Assembly (NCBI GenBank): GCA_964453035.1
Contig: CAYVOX010000001.1
Location: 10,546-74,545, forward strand
Length of the DNA stretch: 64,000 bases
From: CAYVOX01 sp964453035
GTDB lineage: Bacteria; Chloroflexota; Anaerolineae; Anaerolineales; Anaerolineaceae
Reading direction: 5' to 3'
Below are positions 42,814 to 52,491 of this stretch, in pieces. The position numbers and the translations under genes were made by a program. The notes under the pieces are model-generated. The model worked only from the letters and a program-made list of their open reading frames with translations. It was not told the DNA's origin and did no database searches. Within the stretch, counting starts at the first letter, position 1. Each line of letters opens with the position of its first letter.

Positions 42814-43233
42814 ATGAAAACCCTGACCTTGCCAGGTTTGTACGAAAACCTGGCAATTATTTGTGAATATGCTCGCCAGGCCGCCGCAGAAGCTGGCCTC
42901 AGCGAAAAGGCCGCCTACGAGGTTGAAACTGCCGTTGACGAAGCCTTCGCCAACATTATTGACCACGCCTACGGCGGCGAAGGCAAAGGCGATATCGAAT
43001 GTTCCTGCCAAGTTGACGAAAAAGGCCTCACCATTCGTCTGCGCGACCATGGTCGTGAGTTCAAGCCCGAGAAGATTAAACCCCCCAACCTAAAAGTCCC
43101 GCTAAACAAGCGCAAAGACCACGGACTTGGTCTTTATCTCATGCGCCAGTTGATGGATGTCGTCACCTTCGACTTCTCCAAAACCCAGGGAAACACGCTC
43201 ACGATGGTCAAATACAGGGAGATTCATACCTGA
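42814..43233 (+). CDS. Anti-sigma regulatory serine kinase (RsbW/SpoIIAB-like)
   Basis: A 139-residue HATPase_c protein. The N-box E43-A-F-A-N47-I-I-D-H is intact, and D-H-G-R-E-F and H-G-L-G-L-Y-L-M-R form the G-boxes. It would phosphorylate the STAS protein and bind a sigma factor. The sigma factor itself is not in the window. Its stop overlaps the next start by one base (tgatg). Confidence 0.9.
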   Translation: MKTLTLPGLYENLAIICEYARQAAAEAGLSEKAAYEVETAVDEAFANIIDHAYGGEGKGDIECSCQVDEKGLTIRLRDHGREFKPEKIKPPNLKVPLNKRKDHGLGLYLMRQLMDVVTFDFSKTQGNTLTMVKYREIHT

Positions 43234-46200
43234 TGGATTTCCCCGGGCTGGCTGCTGAACCTGAGTGGAAGCAGTATTTGCGACTGGGGGAGCAGCTGCT
43301 TAACCTGCCTGACATGGCAGCGCAATGCCGCCTGATTGAACAATCCCTTACCAACTTGCTCGGTTGCCAGGCCGCCGTCTGGTTGGCTCAACCAATTTTT
43401 CCACTCCCCGGTCAAACCCAGACCCTCCTCCTCCCCCATCCCGATGCCAGCGAGCTGGTCACCGAAGCCTTTACCCGCAGGCAGCCCCTCTTCCGCGCCC
43501 CACAAAAGCCCATCACGCCCTCAAAAAGCTCCCGCAACCTGCGCTGGTCAGCCTTTCCCCTCATGGCGCGCGATATGTTGCTTGGCATAATCGAGGCCAG
43601 CCGTCCCACCGGTCCGGCTTTTCGCCCCGAAGAAATCGCCTTCCTGGAGGGTCTCTCGGCTCACGTTGCCCTCTCCATCGAAATCAACCGCCAGGCAGCC
43701 CTCAAGAATTGGCGCTACGAACAGCTTTCACTGGTGCGCTCCGTCAGCGCCCAAATTGCCAACGTCCTCGATCTTGATGAACTGTGCAGCCGCGTGGTCC
43801 ATTTGATTCAAGAAACCTTTGATTTCTACCACGTGTCGCTTTTTTCGGTGGATGATCCTTCTGGAAGCCTGCGCTTCCGCGCCTGTGCCGGACGCCAGGG
43901 AAGCGACCACACCACCGCGATGCCTAACCTGCACATCCAGCAAGGCCTGGTCAACCAGGTTGCCGTCCACGGCATTGAGCGTATTGCGCATGATGTCAAA
44001 GCGGACCCGCTCTACACCGCCGATGATACCCTCCCCAATACCCAGTCCGAAGCGGCTCTCCCCATCAAGCTCGAAAACCGCATCCTCGGGGTGCTGGATG
44101 TCAAGTCCGACCGCCTCAACGGCTTCCATGAGGTTGATATTCTCGTTTTGCACGCCCTGGCTGATAACATCGCCCGCGCCATCGAAAGCGCCCGCCTCTA
44201 CACCGACCTGAAACGCCGCGCCGAACAAATCTCCGGCGTTTTTGAGATCACCCACACCCTCACCTCGCTCCTCGATCTCGACTCGCTCCTGGATGCGGCC
44301 GTCCAGGCCATTCACAAACACTTTGGCTTTTCCTTTGTCCACCTCTTTGCGGTTCACTCCGGCCGCCGCAAGATTTTTTACCTGGCGGGCAGCGGCACCC
44401 GTTCCGAGGCTATGCGCAACCTGGAGATTACTTACGAGCTCGATGACCCCACCGGCCTTATCCCGTGGGTGGCCCGTAATAACCGAACCCGCCTCGCCAA
44501 CGACATCTCCTCAGACCCTATCTACCGCCCCAGTGAGCTTCCCCCCGATGACACCCGCTCAGAGCTGACTATCCCCCTCACCTTCGGCGGTGATGTTCTC
44601 GGCATCCTCGACATCCAGAGCGACCGCGTAAACGCCTTTGACGAGGATGTGCTTCCCATCCTGGAATCGCTGGCTGCCTCCCTGGCTATTGCCTATCACA
44701 ACGCCCGCATCTACAAAGCCGAACAATGGCGCCGACAGGTCGGTGACAGTTTCAGAGATGTAGCCTCGTTACTTTCCTCTAACGTTGCCCTCGAAAAACT
44801 GCTCGAGACCATTCTCAACGAACTCGAACGCAATCTCCCCTGCGAATCAGCCGCCATCTGGCTCTCTGACGATTCCGAGGATGCCGAATCCGCCCTCTAC
44901 CTCGCCGCCGTTCACGGCGTCGGCGCGGAACAGGTCACCCGCGCCCTGCAGGAGTCGCCCCAGGCCCACCAGTTCATGCACATGGCGCTCACCAGTGACC
45001 AGGCCACCATTCGCCTGCCCGACCACCCTTCTGGACCCCTCGGACTGGCGCTTAATTACCCCCCCGATTACTCCTCCATCGCTGCCCCCCTGCGCATTGG
45101 CAGCCAGCCCATCGGCGTGCTCACCCTTGCCCACCACACCGCCGGTCGTTACGGCAGCGAAGCCTTCTCCATGACCACCACCTTCGCCAGCTACGCCGCC
45201 GTTGCCATCCAGGTGGCCCGCCTCTACGCGCAGGCCCAGGAACAGGCCTGGGTCTCTACCATTTTGCTGCAGGTGGCGGAAGCCAGCCAGTCGGTCAACT
45301 CGGTGGATGAGCTTCTTTCCACCATGGTACGCCTCTCCCGCCTGCTCGTTGGCATCAAAAAGTCCGCCGTCTTCCTCTATGACAACGACCGCCAGTCCTT
45401 TGAGTTGCGCGCCTGGTATGGCATGGAAAACCTCCCCGCCGATCTGATTTTTCCCCCGGGGCGTGCCCCCGCCCTCGATCAGCTGCGTGCCATCCGTGAA
45501 ACCACCTTTGTCACCGACCCCGCCGCCGAATTAGATCTACCCGCGGCAGAGGTTCCCTCCGATACCGGCACCATCGTCCTCCTTCCCCTGCTCAGCCGTG
45601 ATGAACTTCTGGGCGTGTTTCTCGTTGCCCACCAGTCATCAAACCATCCCGGCGCTATGCAGACCTTCGACCAACAAACCCTCTCCATCTACCAGGGCAT
45701 CGCCCATCAAACCGCCGTCGCTCTCGAAAACCTCATTCTGCTTGAGGCTCGCCAGGAAGAAGCCTACGTCACCGCGGTTCTTTTGCAGGTTGCCCAGGCA
45801 GTTGTCAGCCAGAACGACCTGGTTGATATCCTCGACACCATCGTTCACCTCACCCCCATCCTGGTCGGCATAGATGCCTGTATCATCTACCTGTGGGATT
45901 CCTCCGTTCAAGCTTTCCGCACCGTGCAGGCCTTCACTGGTTCGCTGCAGACGGAGATGATGATCCTCGAACATCAATTCAGCCCCGGCGATTTCAACCT
46001 GCTGGATAACATCCTCAGGGATGATTCCGCTTACTTTGCCACCCTCCCTCAGGGTGATTTCAACCCCGCCGAGTGGAACACCCTTGAGTGCATCCCCATT
46101 GAAGAACTGGAAAAACACACCCTTCCTGCCGGAACGCACTGGGTGCTTGGTTTTCCATTATCCGTCAAAGGTGAGCTTGTCGGCGCTATGCTCACCCAGG

Positions 46201-47087
46201 AACGCACCACCCTCAGCGCCTCACAGCAGCGCCGCCTGGAAATCATGAACGGTATTGCCCAGCAGGTCGCCCTGGCGATCCAGAATGACCGCCTGCGCCA
46301 GGAAGCCATCGTCCAGGAAAGAATCAACCGCGAGGTTCAACTCGCCCGCCAGATTCAACAAACCTTCCTGCCCAGCCGCCTGCCCAACCGTAAATCCTGG
46401 GAAATGGCAGCCCGCTGGCAACCTGCCCGCGAGGTGGGCGGCGACTTTTATGATATTTTTTCCCTCACCAAGGAACGTCTTGGCATCGCCATCGCGGATG
46501 TCTCTGATAAAGGCATGCCCGCTGCACTCTACATGACCGTCGGACGCACCCTCATCCGTGCTTACGCCAATAATGCAAAAAACGCCTCAACCCTTCTCCA
46601 GCGCATCAATACCCCCCTCGTCACCGACACGCCCAACAGCATGTTCATCACCGCCGTTTACGCCATCCTCTGGCCTGAGACCGGTCACCTGCTCTACGCC
46701 AACGCCGGTCACAACCGCCCCTACATCTTGCGTCCCAACCGCATGGAAATTGAGATATTGCCTAAGGGCGGCATGGCGATGGGCGTCCTCGAAAGCATCC
46801 GCCTTGAAGATTCGCTCCACATCCTCGAGCCTGGTGATTGCTTTCTTCTCTATACCGACGGTGTCACCGAGAGCTTCTCCCCCTCCGGCGAGCCTTTTGG
46901 CGAGAATCGACTGCAAAACATCCTGCGCCTGAACATTCATAAAAGCGTGAATGAACTGCTGGATATCCTCGAAGCCAGCCTCATCGCCTTTCGCGAAGGC
47001 GCACCTCCCACCGATGATGTCACCATGGTTGCCATCCGCCATCTACCCCCTGCCCAGAGCGAAATCCGCCCGGCTCAATCAGATTGA
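43233..47087 (+). CDS. Multi-GAF PP2C-type phosphatase (RsbU/SpoIIE-like)
   Basis: A 1284-residue cytoplasmic sensor. I count six GAF domains by their repeated L-D-E/L-L ... A-I-A... I-E pattern: about 25-155, 165-325, 330-490, 495-665, 670-850 and 850-1035. A short coiled linker leads to a SpoIIE PP2C domain (about 1040-1275) with metal aspartates in G-G-D-F-Y-D (Asp1071), A-D-V-S-D-K-G, Y-T-D-G-V-T-E and D-D-V-T-M. It should dephosphorylate the STAS protein and so switch on the unknown sigma factor. No membrane segment is seen, so signals are probably small molecules or redox state. It is translationally coupled to the kinase gene. Confidence 0.9.
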   Translation: MDFPGLAAEPEWKQYLRLGEQLLNLPDMAAQCRLIEQSLTNLLGCQAAVWLAQPIFPLPGQTQTLLLPHPDASELVTEAFTRRQPLFRAPQKPITPSKSSRNLRWSAFPLMARDMLLGIIEASRPTGPAFRPEEIAFLEGLSAHVALSIEINRQAALKNWRYEQLSLVRSVSAQIANVLDLDELCSRVVHLIQETFDFYHVSLFSVDDPSGSLRFRACAGRQGSDHTTAMPNLHIQQGLVNQVAVHGIERIAHDVKADPLYTADDTLPNTQSEAALPIKLENRILGVLDVKSDRLNGFHEVDILVLHALADNIARAIESARLYTDLKRRAEQISGVFEITHTLTSLLDLDSLLDAAVQAIHKHFGFSFVHLFAVHSGRRKIFYLAGSGTRSEAMRNLEITYELDDPTGLIPWVARNNRTRLANDISSDPIYRPSELPPDDTRSELTIPLTFGGDVLGILDIQSDRVNAFDEDVLPILESLAASLAIAYHNARIYKAEQWRRQVGDSFRDVASLLSSNVALEKLLETILNELERNLPCESAAIWLSDDSEDAESALYLAAVHGVGAEQVTRALQESPQAHQFMHMALTSDQATIRLPDHPSGPLGLALNYPPDYSSIAAPLRIGSQPIGVLTLAHHTAGRYGSEAFSMTTTFASYAAVAIQVARLYAQAQEQAWVSTILLQVAEASQSVNSVDELLSTMVRLSRLLVGIKKSAVFLYDNDRQSFELRAWYGMENLPADLIFPPGRAPALDQLRAIRETTFVTDPAAELDLPAAEVPSDTGTIVLLPLLSRDELLGVFLVAHQSSNHPGAMQTFDQQTLSIYQGIAHQTAVALENLILLEARQEEAYVTAVLLQVAQAVVSQNDLVDILDTIVHLTPILVGIDACIIYLWDSSVQAFRTVQAFTGSLQTEMMILEHQFSPGDFNLLDNILRDDSAYFATLPQGDFNPAEWNTLECIPIEELEKHTLPAGTHWVLGFPLSVKGELVGAMLTQERTTLSASQQRRLEIMNGIAQQVALAIQNDRLRQEAIVQERINREVQLARQIQQTFLPSRLPNRKSWEMAARWQPAREVGGDFYDIFSLTKERLGIAIADVSDKGMPAALYMTVGRTLIRAYANNAKNASTLLQRINTPLVTDTPNSMFITAVYAILWPETGHLLYANAGHNRPYILRPNRMEIEILPKGGMAMGVLESIRLEDSLHILEPGDCFLLYTDGVTESFSPSGEPFGENRLQNILRLNIHKSVNELLDILEASLIAFREGAPPTDDVTMVAIRHLPPAQSEIRPAQSD

Positions 47088-47100
47088 GCCGGGCTCTTTT
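47068..47100 (+). terminator. Terminator overlapping the stop codon of the phosphatase gene
   Basis: gcccggctcaa (47068-47078) pairs with ttgagccgggc (47084-47094), followed by tctttt. The stop codon TGA (47085-47087) lies inside the stem, so translation to the end would transiently melt the hairpin. Confidence 0.8.
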
Positions 47101-47163
47101 CACGTATTCTTATCTCTTTTTTACAATAGAACCTGCCAGCTATTGGAACTTCCCCGCTGCCTG

Positions 47164-47538
47164 CTACTTACCAAAAAACAAAGCCCACCAGCGCTCCCAA
47201 TGCTGCACCACCCGTGCCGTCGGCGTAGGCAGGGTTTGCGGCTGGGGGGTTGCGGCGCTGTCCACCAAAGGAATGATAGGAATATTCCCGGATTGCCCCT
47301 GCTTTTGCATCCCCGCCCAAATTTCCACCGCTGCCTGCGAGGTCGCGTAAGCGATTTTGGTCACATACGCGCTTTGAGTTTCTTCCATACCAGCCTGCTC
47401 AGTCGCCATCGTATCCCTCTGGCTGGTCAATCTGAACAGGTCACCTAATCGCGAATTCAAATCCATCAACAGGAAAAATGCCAGCACCAGCAGCCCAATA
47501 AAAATGATTTGCTTCTTATTTCCCTGAATTTTTTCCAT
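47164..47538 (-). CDS. Small single-span membrane protein with coiled coil (septum-initiator-like)
   Basis: A 124-residue protein with a membrane segment at about 10-28, a coiled-coil-like stretch (about 30-70), and a Pro/Thr-rich region before the C-terminal W-E-R-W-W. The layout is that of DivIC/FtsL-like septum proteins, but there is no signature strong enough to name it. It is a single gene between a terminator and a tRNA. Confidence 0.5.
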   Translation of the reverse strand: MEKIQGNKKQIIFIGLLVLAFFLLMDLNSRLGDLFRLTSQRDTMATEQAGMEETQSAYVTKIAYATSQAAVEIWAGMQKQGQSGNIPIIPLVDSAATPQPQTLPTPTARVVQHWERWWALFFGK

Positions 47539-47676
47539 ATCGCTATCTTACCTCAAGGTTTAAAACCGGACAAGGTAAAACTGCATGCAAATCAAGCACT
47601 GACCGTAGGCGGCGCGAGCCCTGCTCACCCTGGGCGCTCCGACCTGGTATGATTGGTGCAACAAGTGTACCGGATA

Positions 47677-47704
47677 ACAAAATCCCCGGAAGTAATCCGG
47701 GGAT
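47677..47704 (-). terminator. Terminator of tRNA-Leu
   Basis: atccccgga (47682-47690) and tccggggat (47696-47704) form a perfect 9-bp stem with a 5-base loop. On the minus strand it follows the tRNA and is followed by tttgtt. Confidence 0.75.
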
Positions 47705-47708
47705 GGTG

Positions 47709-47792
<84 letters not shown>

Positions 47793-47804
47793 TTGCTGCA
47801 CAGT

Positions 47805-47832
47805 ATTTTACCTAATTATCCAGTTTTGTCAA
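47805..47832 (-). promoter_or_regulatory. Promoter of tRNA-Leu
   Basis: On the minus strand, TTGACA (plus 47827-47832) and TAAAAT (plus 47805-47810) are 16 bases apart, and the tRNA begins 12 bases after the -10 box. Confidence 0.75.
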
Positions 47833-47917
47833 CCCTGGCAGGTCGATTTGCCCGGGTCTCATTCAGGGTATGGCGGCGCATCAGTGCTATAATTTCGAAT
47901 AAACATGGATAAAGGGC

Positions 47918-50329
47918 ATGGATAGCATTCTCCAGCAAATTTTTGACCTTCTCACCACGCCTCCCGGGAACCTCGTCTATCACCTGGTGCTCGGTTTTGC
48001 CGTCATCGCTGCCCTCCAGGCTATCCTCATGGCGCGCCGCTTCGCCCCGTCCATCCCCTCCAGCCGTCCCATCCTCGGCCTTTCGCTTCTCATCCTTAGC
48101 CAGGGTGCCATTTTCATTATCACCGGCCTGGCGTGGCAAGGCTTTGCTGACCTGCGCGCCGTTCTGCCCCCCTCCGACCGTTTCATCACTGCCAGTGGGC
48201 TGCTGCTCATCATCTGGCTGTGGGCCGTTCCGCGCCCCTCGCACCTCTGGGATGCCCTCACCGCAGTGATCTTTACCCTCATCACGGTTGCCTTCCTGTT
48301 CACCCTGGCCAACTGGAGTGCAAATCCCCCCTCGCAAAAGTTCAACACAACCTTTTATGACCAGGTTTGGGAAGTGCTCTCCCTCTCCCTTACTGCGCTC
48401 GGAATAATCATCCTCATCATCCGCCGCCCTCAGGGATGGGGTGTCGGCCTGGCTGTGCTGTTCGTTAATCTCACCGGTCACGCTGTTCAATTCTTCTGGC
48501 CTGCCCCGGAAGGCGACCTTTCCGGTCCTGTCCGCCTGGCCCAGTTGTGCACCTATCCGCTGCTTCCTTCCCTGGCTCAACGGTTCCATCCTACCCTCAC
48601 TCCCTCACAGCCCGCATCTGTTGCACCCACATCAACGTCCACTGGCGTCTTTAAAGAACGCCGCAAGCACAGTGCTGATCCGCGCGCCGTATTCGCCTGG
48701 ATGCAGCTGGCTATTCAGACCGACCCTGACCAATCCTTCACCAATCTCAGCCGCGCCATCGCACAGACCATGCTCGCGGATTTATGCTATATCGTTTCCG
48801 CTCCCACCGCTCAGAGCGACCTGGTTCTTCACGGCGGCTACGATTTGATTCGCGAAGAACCTTGTCCTCCCACGCGCATCAACCGCGAAAGCGTCCCAAA
48901 CTTGGCCAACGCCGCCTACCGTGGCCGCTCGGCGCGTCTTGGCAGTGATTCTGCCCCCGCGCCGGACTTGCAGGCCGTAGCTGAAGCGTTGGGTTTGCAG
49001 GATTGCGGCAACATTCTACTCATCCCCCTGGCCTCCACTGAACACTCCTTCGGAGCAGTGCTTTTACTTGCCCCCTACAGCAACCGAACCTGGACACCGG
49101 AAGACCAATCCTACTTCCTCACCTCCATCGATTCGATTGTCCGCTTCCTGCAACGCTCCTCCACGGTTGAGCCTGAAGTGCACAGGCAACCTTCACCCAC
49201 CTCTGAGCCCCCCGTTACCACCTTGCACTCAGCGGAATTGGAATCCCTGCGCAGCCAGGCGGAAACGTTACGGCAAGATAACCAGCTGCTCCTCTCTGAG
49301 CTCGCCGACCTTCGCCTCGAAGCCCCGTCATCTCCAGCTGCCCCAGAGCTCAAGCAGGCTCAGGAAGCCATTTCGCGCCTGCAGCAGGAAAATCACCGCC
49401 TGGTTTCTCAACTTCAATCGCAATTCCCGGCTGCCTACGCTGAAAAATCCCTGGAAGTGGAACAACTCGAACAGGAAATCCGTCACAGCCTTGAGGAGTG
49501 CGCCCACCTGCAAAATAGCCTGGCTGAAGCCAATATGCAGATTCTCACCCTGCAAAAACGCGCCGACCAACCCATTCGCGCCGTCAGCGAAGACCGCGAG
49601 GTGATTGCTTCCATCGCCCAGGAATTACGCCAGCCCCTGGCTTCCATCACCGGCTATACCGAACTGCTCCTCTCTGAATCCGCGGGCATTCTCGGTGCCC
49701 TGCAGCGCAAATTTCTCGAACGCGTCAAATCCTCCACCGAACGCATGCGCTCCATCCTTGATGAACTGGTGCGCCTCACTAATATCCAGAATGTTCCCCT
49801 TGAATTGATTATCCAACCCATTCACCCCGCCGAGGTGATCGACCAGGCTGTAGCCGATACCCGCGCCCAACTCCAGGAAAAGAGTATCACCCTTCAAATT
49901 GACCTTATCGAGCAACTACCGGACTTATTCACCGACCGCGATGCTTTTTGCCAGGTGGTCACCCAGTTGCTGCAAAACGCCATCTCGGCCTCTCCAGCGG
50001 AAGGCATCATCAGGCTGCGTACCGCTCTCGAAGGGCAGGATACCTCCTCGCCATACCTGCTCCTGCAATTTACCGATTCCGGTGGGGGTATCGATCCGCA
50101 GGATTTGCCCCGCGTCTTCTCGCGCCGCTACCGGGCAGACCATGCCCTCATTCAGGGTGTCGGCGATAGCGGGGTTGGCCTCTCCATCGCCAAAACCCTT
50201 GTCGAAGCGCACGGCGGACGCATCTGGGTGGATACCGAACCGGGTAAAACCACCACCTTCAGCGCATTGTTCCCCATCCGCATAAAAGGAGCCACAGGCG
50301 CCGGCGCCTCAGATGAAACCGTTGCGTGA
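47918..50329 (+). CDS. Membrane histidine-kinase-like protein lacking the phospho-acceptor histidine
   Basis: An 803-residue protein. Six N-terminal membrane segments (about 17-210), a GAF-like region (about 255-425), a Gln/Glu-rich coiled coil (about 440-550), and a HisKA-HATPase pair. The H-box reads S-I-A-Q568-E-L-R-Q-P-L, where the kinase consensus is S-H-E-L-R-T-P-L, so the phosphorylated His is Gln. The ATP-binding part is intact: L-L-Q-N-A, D-S-G-G-G-I, V-G-L-S-I-A-K. It may bind ATP without classical phosphotransfer. No response regulator is adjacent; the LysM gene overlaps its end by 17 bases. TATAAT at 47888-47893 lies 25 bases upstream. Confidence 0.85.
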   Translation: MDSILQQIFDLLTTPPGNLVYHLVLGFAVIAALQAILMARRFAPSIPSSRPILGLSLLILSQGAIFIITGLAWQGFADLRAVLPPSDRFITASGLLLIIWLWAVPRPSHLWDALTAVIFTLITVAFLFTLANWSANPPSQKFNTTFYDQVWEVLSLSLTALGIIILIIRRPQGWGVGLAVLFVNLTGHAVQFFWPAPEGDLSGPVRLAQLCTYPLLPSLAQRFHPTLTPSQPASVAPTSTSTGVFKERRKHSADPRAVFAWMQLAIQTDPDQSFTNLSRAIAQTMLADLCYIVSAPTAQSDLVLHGGYDLIREEPCPPTRINRESVPNLANAAYRGRSARLGSDSAPAPDLQAVAEALGLQDCGNILLIPLASTEHSFGAVLLLAPYSNRTWTPEDQSYFLTSIDSIVRFLQRSSTVEPEVHRQPSPTSEPPVTTLHSAELESLRSQAETLRQDNQLLLSELADLRLEAPSSPAAPELKQAQEAISRLQQENHRLVSQLQSQFPAAYAEKSLEVEQLEQEIRHSLEECAHLQNSLAEANMQILTLQKRADQPIRAVSEDREVIASIAQELRQPLASITGYTELLLSESAGILGALQRKFLERVKSSTERMRSILDELVRLTNIQNVPLELIIQPIHPAEVIDQAVADTRAQLQEKSITLQIDLIEQLPDLFTDRDAFCQVVTQLLQNAISASPAEGIIRLRTALEGQDTSSPYLLLQFTDSGGGIDPQDLPRVFSRRYRADHALIQGVGDSGVGLSIAKTLVEAHGGRIWVDTEPGKTTTFSALFPIRIKGATGAGASDETVA

Positions 50330-51266
50330 GGTTTTAGCGGGCTTTTTAAGCGTCATCATCACCGCTCTCATTGTTTTCGGCGCGGCGTCGGCTGGCATTT
50401 CCGAGGGGCTGCTTTCCGCTGTTTATGCCACGCAACCGGTTGATGAACTCCGCATCCTAACCATCCTCCCCGGCATGCCCACCCCCAAACCCAGAGCCAC
50501 ACAGCACCTCAAGGTCATCACCAACACACCCACCACCGTGAACGCCTGTCCTATCCCCAGGAATTGGCAGCCCTACAGCATTCAACCTGGTGATACCCTC
50601 GAAGAGCTGGCAACTTCTCGCAAAGTGTCGACGGCACTGATTATGCAGGGCAACTGCCTGGTGAGCACAAGTCTTCTCACCGGTACCACCCTCTACCTGC
50701 CCCGGGAACCCCAGCCCACACTGACTTCTTCCGCAGCGCTTATTCCAACGCTAACTCCGCAACGTTGCGGTCCCCCGCGCACCTGGATTCGCTACATTGT
50801 GCAACCCTCCGACACCCTCTTCCGCCTGTCCTATTTATACGGCGTGAGCGTTCTTGAGCTTCAATTTGCCAACTGCCTCACCGATAGTCTAATTCGCGTA
50901 GGAGAGGTGTTGTATGTCCCCAATGTCGCCACCCGCACCCTCAGCCCAACGCCTGTTACCCCCACCAACACGACAGTGCCCACCCGCACCTACACTATAA
51001 CACTGACCCCATCCATCACCCTGACGCCCACCATCACCCTGACCCCATCCAAGACACCTACGCGCACCATTACGCTGACCTTCACCAAGACTTTATCTCC
51101 CACGCCCACGCTGACTTTCACAAAAACCTCCACGCCTACCCGCACGCCGACCCCCACCTCCACCTCAACCCGTACACCTACACCCACCAGCACGGCTACG
51201 CCCACCATCACCCCCACTGGTAAATCCGCCGGCGCGCCCGAGAGTTGGCTTTGGTGGATACCCTGA
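50313..51266 (+). CDS. Exported protein with two LysM domains and a Thr/Pro-rich tail
   Basis: A 317-residue protein. An N-terminal signal/anchor (about 8-30) is followed by two LysM domains (about 85-130 and 165-207), each opening with Y-x-I/V-Q-P-x-D-T-L. LysM binds N-acetylglucosamine polymers, usually peptidoglycan. The C-terminal 100 residues are T-P-T, T-L-T and T-S-T repeats, probably an extended surface stalk. The start overlaps the kinase-like gene by 17 bases. Confidence 0.85.
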   Translation: MKPLREVLAGFLSVIITALIVFGAASAGISEGLLSAVYATQPVDELRILTILPGMPTPKPRATQHLKVITNTPTTVNACPIPRNWQPYSIQPGDTLEELATSRKVSTALIMQGNCLVSTSLLTGTTLYLPREPQPTLTSSAALIPTLTPQRCGPPRTWIRYIVQPSDTLFRLSYLYGVSVLELQFANCLTDSLIRVGEVLYVPNVATRTLSPTPVTPTNTTVPTRTYTITLTPSITLTPTITLTPSKTPTRTITLTFTKTLSPTPTLTFTKTSTPTRTPTPTSTSTRTPTPTSTATPTITPTGKSAGAPESWLWWIP

Positions 51267-51288
51267 ACCACCGCAGATAGGATTTTTT

Positions 51289-52359
51289 ATGTTGAAAAAG
51301 CTCATCGTCATCATTACCCTGTTAGCTTCAACACTGGCATGTAACCTGCCGATTCTTCCCGATGCGCAGGAGACGGCTACCCCCGTTCCTGTCTCCTTCC
51401 TCAACGTCACTCCAGACCCTAATGCCACCGCCACCGCCACACCTTTTCAACCGCTTCCACCCACGGCTGTCGTTTCACCCACTAATCTAAAACCCTCCGG
51501 AGCTGCCCCCACCGCAACAACCAAAGCCGCGCAACCCACAAGAGTCTCTCAGCCAACACAACCTTCCAAACCACAGTACGGTAAGTATCCCGAAGGCCAG
51601 GTGCGCATCATGGTGTTGGGCTCGGATAGCCGCGGAGAAGCCGTTGCCCGCACCGATGTTATGATGATGGTCAGTATCACGCCTTCTACCGGTTCCGTCA
51701 CCGTTCTTTCATTCCCCCGCGATCTGTGGGTCAACCTGCCCGGCGTTGGCATGAATCGCATCAATACCGCCATGGTATTCGGGGGTTTTAACCTCCTTGC
51801 CGCCACCCTTGATAATAACTTCGGCATTCGCCCCGATCACTACATCATGACCACCTTCAAAGGCTTCATTAGCATAGTGGATAGCATCGGCGGTATTGAT
51901 GTCAACGCTGCCTCTACCCTCACCGACCGCTGCGCCCTTCCACAGGCTGTACGTGGTTACTGCACCATTAAAGCCGGCGTCAATCATTTGAACGGCTCCA
52001 CAGCCCTCTGGTACGTCCGCTCACGCTACTCCTCCAGCGACTTTGACCGCGAGCGCCGCTCTCAGGAAGTGCTGCAAGCGATCTTCCAAAAATTAATGAA
52101 ACTCAACACCCTCACCAAGATTCCCCAGTTCTTTGATATTTACAAGAAAAATGTGGTAACCAGCCTCACCCTCCAGGATGTCGTCGGCATGGCTACCATT
52201 GCCCCCGGGTTGATTGCCAATCCCTCCAAAATCCGCCGTTATACCATCACCTCAAAGGATGTGTATAATTACGTCGTCCCCGGCAGCGGCGCCCAGGTAC
52301 TAATCCCCAACCAGGCCAACATCAAAAATATTATCCAGCAGGCCGTTTTCACGCCATAA
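51289..52359 (+). CDS. LytR-CpsA-Psr (LCP) family lipoprotein
   Basis: A 356-residue LCP protein: signal peptide with lipobox S-T-L-A-C, a Thr/Pro-rich linker to about residue 95, then the LCP domain with V-L-G-S-D-S-R, S-F-P-R-D-L-W-V-N-L-P and G-G-I-D-V. The late Y-V-R-S-R-Y-S-S-S-D-F-D-R-E-R-R is the conserved catalytic Arg-rich motif. LCP enzymes attach polymers to peptidoglycan. It follows the LysM gene by 22 bases. Confidence 0.92.
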   Translation: MLKKLIVIITLLASTLACNLPILPDAQETATPVPVSFLNVTPDPNATATATPFQPLPPTAVVSPTNLKPSGAAPTATTKAAQPTRVSQPTQPSKPQYGKYPEGQVRIMVLGSDSRGEAVARTDVMMMVSITPSTGSVTVLSFPRDLWVNLPGVGMNRINTAMVFGGFNLLAATLDNNFGIRPDHYIMTTFKGFISIVDSIGGIDVNAASTLTDRCALPQAVRGYCTIKAGVNHLNGSTALWYVRSRYSSSDFDRERRSQEVLQAIFQKLMKLNTLTKIPQFFDIYKKNVVTSLTLQDVVGMATIAPGLIANPSKIRRYTITSKDVYNYVVPGSGAQVLIPNQANIKNIIQQAVFTP

Positions 52360-52491
52360 CGCCTGTTTCACGAGCTACACTGCTCTCCATCTTGATTGCT
52401 TCCATCAGGGTAGTCTCTCCCACTCACTGAATTCATTTATCTTCATTAGTGAACGCATAGCGTTAAGTCACAACAAAAAGGAAGAGAAATT

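Noticed and set aside
47816..48589. 257-residue open frame opposite the kinase-like gene
   Set aside because: Gly/Glu-rich shadow with no domain, and it covers the tRNA-Leu promoter region.
51000..51230. Short repeated units that could suggest a CRISPR array
   Set aside because: They are codons of a Thr/Pro repeat in a clear protein, without regular spacers.
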